Origin: Halocafeteria seosinensis
Lineage: Eukaryota > Sar > Bigyra > Bicosoecida
DNA: 64,000 nucleotides
Direction: 5' to 3'
Assembly: GCA_001687465.1 (NCBI GenBank)
Contig: LVLI01000079.1
Coordinates: 62,001 to 126,000 of the forward strand
Of this stretch, positions 8,981 to 19,123 are shown piece after piece (the stretch's first letter is position 1; each line of letters begins with the position of its first letter). The notes below the pieces were generated by a model. It saw only the letters and a program-made list of their open reading frames with translations, was not told where the DNA came from and did no database searches. The position numbers and the translations under genes were made by a program.

Positions 8981-11944
8981 ATGGCTCATCGTCAAGAAGA
9001 AGCTTGGAAGATTCCTATAAGTAGTGAGGGAGAATGCACAGCGTTGACATCGTCAACATTGGCCATATCTGCTGCACACGGCGGCACACCTGATGGGCAG
9101 AAAGCCGAAGAGGATAACAGTGATTTCGTGTACCAGTACAGTTGCGGAATAATTGCTGTTGCTACGCATGACGGACGTCAGGGGAAGAACCAAGTGACAT
9201 TGATCCTGCGGAGGCCAAGTTGTCCTGGCGAGGATGACGACTTCCCGTCTTCCTATGAAGTATGGAATATTTCATGTGCTGCTTTTTCAACCGTATTCTC
9301 GGGACTACTGCTGTTGGTTTATATAGGCTACGCAGAGAGTGGACTGCCACGCAGTTTTCGATTCTAATCCGATTACTGCGCTGCACTTCCATCAAAACGG
9401 TGACCTTGTCCAACTTACAGGAGTTTCGACTTCAGCAATCTGCTTATGGAGATGGCAAGTACCGAGAAAGTCTCCATTGGAAACCGAGGACCTTGCTTTC
9501 AACAGAATTGGTAAACTTCTTACTGTTCCTCGGCTGATCTAGAATTGAGCAAGCTCAACGTATGTGATACGACTGCAGAGCATGGTCTAGTGGATGAGCC
9601 GCGTTGTGCTCAGTTTGATGGTACTGGAGAATGCTTAGCTATTTGCACAGGAAATTGCGTGAAAATAATGGCTATCCAGGTAAGAGCGCTCTGGATAACG
9701 TCGTACAGAATGATGATCCATAAATACCTTATGCCTTGCTCACAGGAACGAAAAGAAGTTGCAACGTTAACTGATGAAGGTCACATTAACTGCTGTAGCT
9801 TTTTCGCTAACAACAACGCAGAGCACCTGTTGCTTACTTGTGGGTATTCCCAATCGGTTGATGTATGGGATCTGGGACTATGCAAAAAGGTGTGCTCAAG
9901 CGGCATCATCTCGAGTACTGCCTTGCTGTCGCTTCACGCCACATGCGAAGATCAACCGACGGTGGTCGCTGGGGACGCCGACGGCACGATAGTTGTATAT
10001 CGGTTAGAAGGTACTCAGTCAGGGAGATATTCGCTTTATCTGATCAAGAAGCTAGATCTCTGCGGGTACATTACTCCGGATATGAACGGTGACTCCGCGG
10101 GACACAAGCCGCTATCCGTCTACGCCATATCTACGCTGCGAGATAAACCTGACCTGCACGTATCCGAAACTGAAGCCGAATCGGATAACTTTGGCACGAG
10201 AGATACGAATGAGTTGTATTTGCATACCCCTACACTGTTGCTGTGCTTAGACCAACGGACACTGGAGATCACTGCTTGTTGCTGGCTGAGTGGTTTAGTC
10301 TATTATTCTGCCCTTCTCTGCGATGGAATGAGTCAAGCAACATTTTGCGAATGGGCTGAAGGAAGTATATGCATTGCTTCGCTCCATAGCCTGCAATGGG
10401 AACGCCAGTTGTCACAGCAATGTGAACCATCTCATGGCAGCTCTATTGTACTGTTTCCTAGTCGGCCCTTGGGTAGCCACTCCTTGCTGAGATGCAAACA
10501 CCGAACGCCGGTAACAGGAGCCAGCGCAAATTGTAAAGGAGCGTCTGATAAGAACAAGGTTAAACCCGCCATGTTCCATCAGTCTGTGAAATCTTCGGGA
10601 TACGGAAGTGTCAAACCCCGAGAACTCTTCGGAAAGGATAGGGAGAAGAAAACGAAGAGTAGAGCAGAGGGTAATCGTGGTAGTGGCGAAAATCCCGTCA
10701 TGCGCCAGTTTCCAATAGACGCAGACCTTCCAAACACCCCGGAACAAAGCCTAAATGACATGCTTTCCTCGGCACCTCTTCATTCAGCCGGCATCCGTAG
10801 AGTGCGCTGGTCTTCTTCAGGGAACTCCCTGGCCACCTGTTCGTGGGATGGTTCAGTTGCCGTTTCCAGGCTTCCTTCTTCGGTTTTATACACGGAAGCA
10901 AGAACAAGGAACACTAAACAGTCACCACCATGCCAAGTGAAGAAAATGAGTCTCTTTCCGAGAAGTTGTGTGCATTTGGAGTGGAGTTTTCATTCCTACG
11001 AAGGGGCTTCAGCGGTGCAACTTGCGCAGCGTCAAGCTTCTTACGTTGTGTCAAAAAAGTCCACTACGAAGGGAGCCGAATCCCCGCTACTGCTGGCGGC
11101 TTCTGAGGACCAGGTTACCTTATGCTCTGCAGCAAAGAACGAGCCTTTATTATCAATTCCTGTAGACGATTATCTGAAATCTTCTTTTCCCATCGCACGG
11201 GCTCAATTCTTTTACGAAGACAAGATTATGCTCGTCTGCAGGCACTCCTCTCTAATGGCATTTGCTTATCAGTTGCAGCCTTCATCCGATGAAGGTTCCT
11301 ATGCTTTGAATGGCAGAGTAGATCTCCCTTCGGGTTCCGTGGCTTCTGCAGGGGTCGGCATCAACAGCCCCCGATCAACCATGGTCTTCGTAGCTACCAC
11401 TGGAAGGAGCATCCATGCGATAGACCTCGAAGCCAATAAAGTGACTACAACTTGGGAAAACGCTCATTCGGCCACTCCGCACGCGCTGGCTATCCCCGAC
11501 AACTCGTTTGCGGCGAACTTGGAACCAGGCCGATTTTACCTGCTAGCCTCGGCTTCTTCCCAAGGCTCCATACAAGGTAGAGAAGGAATCAACCTTTGGG
11601 ATTTGAGGACCAATTCCAGGTGTATGTGTCTCTATGGGCACCAACACCGCTCCTCAGCTGTGGGTTGTGGCGTGGCATTCTCCCCAGATGCGAAGTTCGT
11701 CGCCACTGGCTCGGAAGACAATGTGAGTGGCAATCTGCTATGCCGCAGTATCAGGCTTATTCGTTTTGTTTATCTCTACGTTATATTTGATCAGATGGTT
11801 TATTTGTACGACATGCGCAAGCCTTCATCATTTATTGCACGCCTGAAGGGGCCTAAAGATTCCGTTACTGACGTTACATTTCACCCAAGGTATCCGCGTA
11901 TCACCGCAGCTACGCTTGATGGAGCCCTGAAAAACTACACCTGA
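8981..11944 (+). CDS. WD40-repeat protein, WDR27-like
   Basis: A beta-propeller scaffold protein. The chosen start is ATG 8981. Exon 1 runs to 9259 and exon 2 from 9336 to about 9525. A 32-nt intron ending TCTAG then restores the frame that opens near 9542 and continues to TGA 11944, with two further introns at about 9680-9746 and 11723-11795. WD signatures are clearest at the C-terminus: SWDGSVAV near 10846, INLWDLRT near 11592, VAFSPDAKFVATGSEDN near 11670-11722, YLYDMRKP near 11805, and a final FHPRYPRITAATLDGALK. The last blades resemble the WDR27 C-terminus (a guess from memory of the family). A Lys/Arg/Ser-rich insertion lies near 10530-10690. Its stop is 12 nt from the stop of the convergent gene. 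A generic WD40 protein is the alternative. Confidence 0.7.
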
Positions 11945-11956
11945 GAAAGAATTGTC

Positions 11957-14299
11957 TTACTTCGAAAGCGATTTTTTGGGATTTGGAATTTTGTTGTTGA
12001 AAAAGGGGTTACCGCCTTTACCGGAACCGCCATTCTCTGCTGGTTTGCCTTTCGAACTCTTGCTACTCTTAGATCCTTTGACCAGTTCATTCATGCCAGC
12101 TTGCGCAGAGTCATTGCTATCACTGCTACTTGAGGATGCTTCACTGTCCGATCCTTCTGATTCTTCTTCCTCTTTCCCTGAAGAGGCATGCGCACCTGCA
12201 CGGGACTTCTCAGTCTTGTCCTCCCCCCCTTCGTCCTCCTCTCCCCCTTCGTCTTCGTCCTCCGAACTCGAACTAGAAGTCTCCTCGTTGTCGTTTCCAG
12301 CCTTCCTCTTGTACTCTCGCAACTGCTTTCGGTGGTCAGCGCTTTCTTCTTCTGTCTTAGACTTCACTGCGGATTGTTCTTCGGCTTCAGACTCCGACCC
12401 CGACTCTGTTTGGACAGAGCCGTCACTGTCGTCATCATTTGCTTGCTCCGTCTCGCGGCCTGGGTTGCCCTTTTCTGATGCAGGAATCTTTTTGCTTTGG
12501 CCATGTGCGGTCGCAGTCGACACTTGCTCTGCACTCTTAACCGTGCCGGTGCTTGAACTTGCCATACTCTTGGTGTTTGTATGACCGATCGAAGAATCCG
12601 CGGGACGCTTCTGAGCACGCTGGGCCTGAGTTCCGGAGACGGCTACGCCGTTGGGGCGAGACACTTCAGGGGCCGCCCGAGAAGTACGATGTGTTGCTTC
12701 TGTTTGGGTTTCTCCCACTCCATGGGTTGTCGATTCCTCTTTGGAAATGAACTTCGCATGGGGGAAGTTGCTGTGAAGCTCGGTGTAGACATCTTTCAAC
12801 GACACATTGCAAGCCTTCAGAGAGATGAAGGTACCGACGTAAAACCGGTAGGCCTTTGGATGTTCCGTGCTACCACTTGGTGGATATACACGAACAGTAA
12901 AACTCGCGTTAAGGCACTCCTCCGACGTCCGCGAAAGATGCTCTTCAGTCTCGACAACAACATTTTCCCGACTGTCGGGCTGCAAGTGTTTCTGTTCTTC
13001 TCCACACCAAGGATAGACCGACGTTTCGTCAAATGACACTCTTCGTTTTCGCGGCTTCGATTCTTTACTTGTTGTGGCCAAAGAGCCTGCTTTGTCCGTT
13101 TCCGTCGCCGAAGAGGACGGGTGTGTGTGTTGTACTGTTGATGCAGACTTTGCTTGCGGTATTTCTGTGGTAGATGTACTCGGCGCACTAGCCGATGCCT
13201 CGTTTGGGATAGCAGCGGCTTTGGGTTTTCCCTTCGAGGTCTTTTCTTTTAATGACGATGCCAATTGCTCTTTAAGTTTTCTATGACGAATATAGTTGCC
13301 AAAGAACGTTTGTTTCCTCTCACTATTGACATATTGCTGCATCTTTTTCGATAAGTTGGTTGGAGTTGCCTCAATTTCACCTTGAGCCACCTTGTCGATA
13401 AATTCCTTTGCCAGCTCCTCCTCCTTAGGTGTCAACTTCCCCGAAGAGCGAGACTCCGGCATTGGGTTCTTCTTGCTCACAAGGTGATCACCCAGTACCT
13501 CTTTGAGATTATGTTTCTTAATGTACGTCGAAAATACTCTGTTTTCGGAGCGATTAGGATTAACGTAATGCTTCATTTCATTCGGTAGAGCAGTGGCTTT
13601 TACCCGAACATTCCCTTCAAGCACGTCTTTCTTAAACTTCTCAATACCTTCCAGCTCTTTGGCAGTAAGCTTGCCAGAAGCGGGAAAATCAACCGTTTCC
13701 CCAAGAGTTTCATTCTCCGTAGAAGCCGCAGCATTCGAAGCTTCCGCAGTGTTCGCTTCCTTGTTGCTGTGGTCGTGGTCAACGGCTGAATCCTGAGACT
13801 GTGAGAAGGGGGTAGTTCGATCCTTCAAATCCGTCGTTTTGAGGAACTCATGGAACGTCTTCTTGGACTTGTCCGGATTCACGTATTTCCTCATTTTCGA
13901 ACTCAAGTGGGAAGTCTCGATTTCACCGGACCGCACTTTCTGCATGAACTCTTGGATTTTCGTTTGCTCTTCCGCCGTGAACCCTTCCATATTTCCTTTG
14001 AATTTCCCTTGGGGTGTGGACGGATGGTCTGAGGACCCCTTGGTAGCTGTGCTGGGGTCAGTGTTACTCATCGAGGTGTCCTCTTGCCCGGCGGCGGTTG
14101 GCTCGCTTCCTTTGCTCGCTTTCTTGTGCTTCTTTTTCGTATGCTGCACTACCGCAGTGTCAGCACCACCAGAGCCTGTTGCACTACTCGAAGCTGCGAC
14201 GCTGCTTTCTTGTGGTTTGCTCTTACTACGCTTCTGAGCCTTGGAACTGGAGTTGGAGTCTGCCATGCTTGGGGCTTCTTTGCGCGTCACTGAATGCAC
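11957..14299 (-). CDS. Protein with three copies of an unrecognised ~65-residue domain, acidic Ser-rich C-terminus
   Basis: An intronless frame of up to 780 codons; the start is the ATG at 14299 or the in-frame ATG 14263. The N-terminus is Lys/Ser-rich. Three related segments follow at roughly 14000-13800, 13690-13480 and 13445-13250, each with the pattern: helix starting T-x-x-E, then F-x-x-x-V-x-x-G-x-I/V, then L-S-x-K-M-x-x-YVN and a basic F-x-x-Y/F-I/L-K-x-x-x-LK end. The rest is mainly low complexity, with a KPRKRR-like basic cluster near 13050 that could act as a nuclear signal, a more ordered block near 12900-12740, and an acidic Glu/Ser/Asp tail. I do not know the family. A chromatin or nucleolar role would fit the composition but is inference. 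Confidence 0.75.
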   Translation of the reverse strand: MHSVTRKEAPSMADSNSSSKAQKRSKSKPQESSVAASSSATGSGGADTAVVQHTKKKHKKASKGSEPTAAGQEDTSMSNTDPSTATKGSSDHPSTPQGKFKGNMEGFTAEEQTKIQEFMQKVRSGEIETSHLSSKMRKYVNPDKSKKTFHEFLKTTDLKDRTTPFSQSQDSAVDHDHSNKEANTAEASNAAASTENETLGETVDFPASGKLTAKELEGIEKFKKDVLEGNVRVKATALPNEMKHYVNPNRSENRVFSTYIKKHNLKEVLGDHLVSKKNPMPESRSSGKLTPKEEELAKEFIDKVAQGEIEATPTNLSKKMQQYVNSERKQTFFGNYIRHRKLKEQLASSLKEKTSKGKPKAAAIPNEASASAPSTSTTEIPQAKSASTVQHTHPSSSATETDKAGSLATTSKESKPRKRRVSFDETSVYPWCGEEQKHLQPDSRENVVVETEEHLSRTSEECLNASFTVRVYPPSGSTEHPKAYRFYVGTFISLKACNVSLKDVYTELHSNFPHAKFISKEESTTHGVGETQTEATHRTSRAAPEVSRPNGVAVSGTQAQRAQKRPADSSIGHTNTKSMASSSTGTVKSAEQVSTATAHGQSKKIPASEKGNPGRETEQANDDDSDGSVQTESGSESEAEEQSAVKSKTEEESADHRKQLREYKRKAGNDNEETSSSSSEDEDEGGEEDEGGEDKTEKSRAGAHASSGKEEEESEGSDSEASSSSSDSNDSAQAGMNELVKGSKSSKSSKGKPAENGGSGKGGNPFFNNKIPNPKKSLSK

Positions 14300-14385
14300 T
14301 TCCCTTCACTCTCCTTGCAGAGAGAAAGACCTACAAACAATATGAGCGCCGCAAGTCTTGCTAGTATTGGTACCCTGGAAGGTAT

Positions 14386-14422
14386 GTATGTATGTAATGT
14401 ACAATGAATGAATGAATGAATG
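14386..14422. repeat. Tetranucleotide microsatellites ATGT then GAAT
   Basis: Short runs of ATGT (about three units) and then GAAT (about five units) lie in the intergenic space between the diverging genes at 14299 and the DUS2 gene. They overlap the longest possible DUS2 start (14420), which argues for a downstream start codon. Confidence 0.8.
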
Positions 14423-14527
14423 TGTACAACCCGGAGTCTGTTGGACGCCTCCGGGGAGGAGAGGGACGCGCCAAACCACCAACGCTATTCTGGAAAAAGT
14501 GGCAGGAAAGATTGCTGTGTTCAGAAT

Positions 14528-16036
14528 ATGAGGAATGCTACAAGAGATGGCAATGTGTTGAGTACTTTTGTTAGCACGATGACGGAAAACACAGCTACAC
14601 ATGAGTCAGATGGCATCCTTCCGAAGAAGGCGTGCCTTCTGGCACCCATGGTTCGCTGTGGAACGCTCCCTCTACGGCTCCAAGCGCTCCGGAATGGGGC
14701 TGATTTGGTGTACACGGAAGAACTGATCGATAAACAGCTTGCAGAGTGCGTTCGGATGGACAACAAACAAGCAGGTACAGTAGACTTTTACAACAGAGAC
14801 GGCGCGCCTATACTGAGGACCACCACGGAGGAGACCAAGAAACTTGGCTTGCAGCTTGGAACTGCGTCGCCAGCTCTCGCCGTGCAAGCTGTGAAGATGG
14901 TACGAAATTTCATCACGTTGGTCGACATCAATTGTGGGTGTCCAAAGCACTTTTCAATCCAAGCCGGTATGGGAGCAGCTTTACTCAAAAAGCCCGAACT
15001 TCTCTGTGACATCATCAGAGCCCTTAAACACGAGTGCGACATTCCTGTCAGCTGTAAAATCAGACTACTGGACACAACAGAAGAAACAATAGACCTGATG
15101 AGGAGAGTTGAACAAGCTGGTGTGTGCTTTATTTCAATTCATCTTCGGAGTATTGAAGAAAGACCGAAGGATCCAGCGCATTGGGAGAAAATGACGGAGC
15201 TAGTCGAAGCTGTAAACGTGCCGGTGGTTGCCAATGGTGACGTTTGGAATACTTCGGATGTTGAGGACATTCAAAAACGCACCGGGTGTAGTGGAGTCAT
15301 GCTTGCTCGTGGAGCTTTGTATGATTGCTCTATTTTTCGAGTACATCGTTCAGGAAATACTGAAGATGGAAAATCTATGGAGGAAAATGTACGCGATTAC
15401 CTACGAACTGCAGCCGAGGTTGGGAACACGCATGCAAATACCAAGTATACTGTTTCCTCTATTCTCAAGGAACACAGAATGCTTAGCTCTGAAGTTGGAA
15501 TTCACGTTCAAAGGTATGTTAAGGGGGGCGACACGCGTTAGCAAGTCTGTCTGTCACGATGCAGTTCATACATGTGCAGGGCCAAGACTCCAACAGAACT
15601 CGCCGCAGCATTCAATGTGAAGAGCGAAGTCTCAGAGCGTCTTAAAGCCATTGGTGTGGACCCTGATGTTGGAAAACTTACGAAAAAGCAAAGAAACCAG
15701 CACCGACAACGTATTATCGACTTGATTAAGAAGAAAGTGGAAGAGGAGGAACGGAGCGTTCATGTAGTACGCAACGGCGAGAAGGTTTCAGGGCCATCTG
15801 AAACAAATCGCGAGAAGAATCGGAAGAGAAAAAACTTTGATGTACAACAGGCTCTCGGAATCAAGCATTCCAAAGTGTCTCACGATGGAAACGACAACAC
15901 TTCAAGTCGTGAACTGGCCGCTGCACCAGACGCTCCGTTGAACCGCAAGTATGACGATGACTATTTTCTGCAGTTTATGGATGAGGATAGCCGTCGTAAG
16001 GTAAAATGCCGAGACATGGATACCCACCAGACATGA
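14528..16036 (+). CDS. DUS2: tRNA-dihydrouridine synthase, DUS2-like
   Basis: A flavin enzyme that reduces uridine to dihydrouridine in the D-loop of tRNA (position 20 for the DUS2 family). Starts at ATG 14528 and 14579 are both plausible; the 14420 start lies in a microsatellite. Family hallmarks in order: LLAPMVRCGTLPLRL near the N-terminus (FMN barrel, first strand), DLVYTEELIDKQL, the active-site segment DINCGCPK with the catalytic Cys, CKIRLLDT, SIHLRS, and VVANGDV with a downstream LARGAL. One intron at about 15516-15580 joins a 150-residue C-terminal extension rich in Lys/Arg/Glu. I do not see a clear double-stranded RNA-binding domain there, unlike animal DUS2. A GTAAAA donor-like site at 16000 means the real end could lie downstream of 16036. 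Confidence 0.88.
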
Positions 16037-16220
16037 GTTGCGGTCATAGGTACCAGTTGTCGGCATTGACTCATGCCATTGAGGCTTCCCGCACCTCTTG
16101 TGAACGTGGATACAACTTTAGACTGCATGGGTATAGAGAATGGATATCAGTATTGCCGTTCGCGAGGGAAAGACCCAAAGCTGCGCACTATTGATGTATA
16201 GAGGGAACAATAGACGGGTA

Positions 16221-17618
16221 ATGTCGCTGTACACTGTCTCATCAACATGGCTTTTTGCTGCGGCAATAGGAGCCTGTGTGACGTCAGTGACGGGTTCGAT
16301 GCCCATACGTCCAGGGTATGGGCTGCGGCGCGAACCTGCGGATGATCCCAATAAAACTATGAATCGAGAGCTATGGGAACTGAAACCAAGCACTTCTCCG
16401 CTTCCTGATGCTCGCTCAGGAGCGGCAGCAGCTTCCTTGCCTTGTGATGGTCTGATGGTCTTCGGCGGATGCAGTTCTTCCTGTTGCTATTGTAAGTGAA
16501 CGTTCGAGTTCAGTGACAATTAAGTTAACGTCGACCACTTAACTATGAATGCAGCCCCATTGAGTGACACATGGAAATGGGCGAATGGGCTGTGGAGTCA
16601 AGTATCCCAAAGCAGCGAACCAACAGGCAGGGTGTTCCACACCATAGTCAACCAAGGAGACATTGCTCTATTATTTGCAGGTAAGTATGCGTGGTGGACG
16701 TAATATTTGATTCCATTTACCAAAGATTGCTTTCAATTAATTTTCACAGGGTCAAGCGTCTCAAATGGATTTCTTAACGATTTGTGGCAGCTGGAGACAA
16801 AGTCACTCTGCCGAGATGAGGCACCTGACACACCGTGGACGCAAATTTCAATAAAAGGTGATAGCCCGCCAGTTCGTGGAAGTCATTCAGCTGCCATCAA
16901 TGATCGAGGTGAAATGTACGTGTATGGCGGACGGAATCGTATCACTGTACTAAAGGACTTCTGGAAATTAGACGTAGAAGCTCGCACTTGGACCAAGCTG
17001 AATGACAGTGAGGGCCCTGGTCCGCTCGCGAGTCATGCTTCTGTGTGGCTGGACGGTATGTGAGCTCCCAATGTAGCCACCAAGAGGCATTGCTTATTAG
17101 ACAATCAATTGCTCATCCCCAGGAACGCTATACGTATTTGGAGGCAGCAATGCGCTTGGAAAAGATAACAATCAGTTGTGGGCTTTCGATCGCTCCACTC
17201 AAACCTGGAGCGAAGTCGTCGCAACTTCGAATGCAATCCCTGCTGCAAGACAGTAAGCTGCAACGGCACGACTCCGCTTCTGAATGAGCCGTAGTCACTT
17301 CTCTGGGTCGTTCAAATGTGTTGCAGTGGGCACGTGCTCTGGGCGACGTCATCGGGAAACCTCAGGCTGTTCGGAGGGAAGAATGGCACTTCAGAAGACG
17401 ATCCTTACTTAGGCGATACATGGCTATTCAATCCGAAGGACACCTCTTGGAAACAGCTACAGGAAGGTGTTAGTAAACCTTCCAAAGAACTGCCCAATCA
17501 GAGAGTCTACCCGGCGTTTGCTGCGGCAAACACTTCCGACCTACTATTTGGCGGATTTTCTGGATACAGTGGAGGTCTTAATGACAAGCTCCACAATGAT
17601 CTGTGGGAGGCCCTGTAG
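16221..17618 (+). CDS. Secreted Kelch-repeat (galactose-oxidase-like propeller) protein
   Basis: Exons 16221-16491, 16555-16680, 16750-17055, 17123-17252 and 17327-17618 join in frame. The first about 28 residues form a hydrophobic leader (WLFAAAIGACV) that looks like a signal peptide or anchor. At least five Kelch units follow, each with a GG pair and a Trp about 15-20 residues later: MVFGGCS, then SDTWKW, MYVYGGRN with FWKLDVEARTWTKL, LYVFGGSN with LWAFDRSTQTWSEV, LRLFGGKN with TWLFNPKDTSWKQL, and LLFGGFS with NDLW. Kelch propellers bind protein or glycan partners. It could be a lumenal or extracellular adaptor; no catalytic residues are evident. Its stop lies 7 nt from the stop of the convergent Nudix gene. 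Confidence 0.8.
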
Positions 17619-17625
17619 GATTCCC

Positions 17626-18859
17626 TTAGGGGTGGACTCGATTGGAAGTCATACCCGCTACGTCGCACGCAAATTTTGTCCCTTTCGCTGTGAAAGCAGC
17701 AATAGAATCGCTTTGCTCCGGTGCCGGTTCCCCGCGTTCACCTAAAATTCCCGTCATTTCTTGGTGGAAAAGCGGTTGTTCACTGTTCGCCGTCGCATGA
17801 ATCCAACACAAGCGCTGCACTTCTTCCTCCTCGAGGACTACCCTGATATCTTTAACTTTTTGCTCGATCTGGGCCTCAAAGTATACCACCAAATGCTGTT
17901 TCCGTAATTGACCCTCAGCAGAGGTAATCGGGTAACACGATTCCCACATGCATAGAGGTTCTAATTGTGCAGGAGAGAGTACTAGTCCGGTTTCTTCCTC
18001 CACCTGTATCAGTTAGGGAGCACTACATTAGAGATACGCTGTACCATACATCCTCTCCATTGGAAGCCTACCTCGCGTATACCCGCTTGTTTGAGCGACT
18101 CATCAGGATCTACATGCCCTCCGGGAACGACCCAAAATCCTGGAAATGCCTTCATTTTGGAATTCCGCTGCGTAAGCATCACATACCCATCGTGGGAACG
18201 AACGACCACTGCTACAGCGAGCTTGATGGTTGAGCAGCCCGGCTCGACTCTGCTGTACAGCGCAGGGCACTCGCTGAAGTGGAAAGGTACAAACTCGAAT
18301 ATTGAGTTCATTAGCTTGCAGCAGGAAAGGGTCAATTCGTATGCTTCGCTTACCTAGCATGACCCATCGGTAGCTCCACATAAGTCCTCTCCTCGTCGCT
18401 CGACAAGGAATGTGGTTGTAATTTGGACAGCACCAGTCCATTGTTTCCGGGCTCAATTTCCAAACATACCCTTGCCCATTCTAGGTAGTCTAAGCCATTG
18501 AGTTTCCGCGATACGCTGTCAGATATACTGGACACGGTGGTATCTTCCGCGGGACGATCGGAGATCGTCCCACTATCTCCGACGATTTGCCGGATCAGAC
18601 ACTGGCCGAACTTCGCATGCATGAGTGAAGGGTTTTGTTCATGTTCCCTGGTGCTTTGTACAGACACCGTCAGTGTACTTAAAGGCCGCGTCGCTGCCAT
18701 TTTGTTGAAGTACGTCGTCGCTCGCAGTTTCCGAAACTGGTTAGACAGCCGAGAAACCGGAGAACATACAGCCCACAACATTCCAATCGAGTATATCACA
18801 CGATGTCCATCTCCCCCATCATCCACACGCCCGGCGTAGAATGGCAATGGTTGTATCAT
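17626..18859 (-). CDS. Nudix hydrolase, NUDT17-like
   Basis: Hydrolyses a nucleoside diphosphate linked to another moiety. Three minus-strand exons: 18859 to about 18354, about 18293-18073, and about 18002-17626. The Nudix box spans the second intron: GGHVDPDESLKQAGIREV before it and EEETGL after it, giving all conserved Gly, Glu, Arg-Glu and Glu-Glu positions. Before the box, VVRSHDGYVMLTQRN and FPGFWVVPGGHV match the core fold. An N-terminal region of about 170 residues lacks a known domain, as in NUDT17-type proteins. It diverges from HOP/STI1 with a 264-bp shared upstream region. Confidence 0.85.
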
Positions 18860-19123
18860 TCAGACCTCGATAGAAGTCGACGAAAAGTTTGCTGTCTTCC
18901 ATTGAAGTCTGTCAAAGCAAGTGAGTACGAAATGTGATTGACTGACACAAAGAGAGAAGTTTTGAAGCTTGTTAAATCGTAGTCTCTTTGCACTGTGAAC
19001 AGCGTTCCGTTTTCGTCCGAAACGATAGCGATTGAATAGAGAAGAAGTCAAACCTGGTTGGTGACTCTGTCTCTGTTTGCTCTCCCTTTGTCCGAGTTTA
19101 TTCCATACCCCAAAGGCAACAAA
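18860..19123. promoter_or_regulatory. Shared upstream region of divergent Nudix and HOP genes
   Basis: The 264 bp between the ATG of the Nudix gene (18859, minus) and the ATG of HOP (19124, plus) must hold both promoters and both 5' leaders. I see no TATA box that I would trust and no clear heat-shock element array, although HOP is heat-inducible in many eukaryotes. Confidence 0.5.

Noticed and set aside
11952-12584. Plus-strand 210-codon ORF opposite the triple-domain gene
   Set aside because: A Ser/Leu-rich antisense shadow of the Glu/Ser-rich minus-strand coding sequence.
16280-16310. T-arm-like GGGTTCGATGCCC
   Set aside because: It lies inside the coding start of the Kelch protein, and no other tRNA arm is nearby.
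18860-19123. Heat-shock element array upstream of HOP/STI1
   Set aside because: I found no convincing run of three or more alternating nGAAn/nTTCn units.
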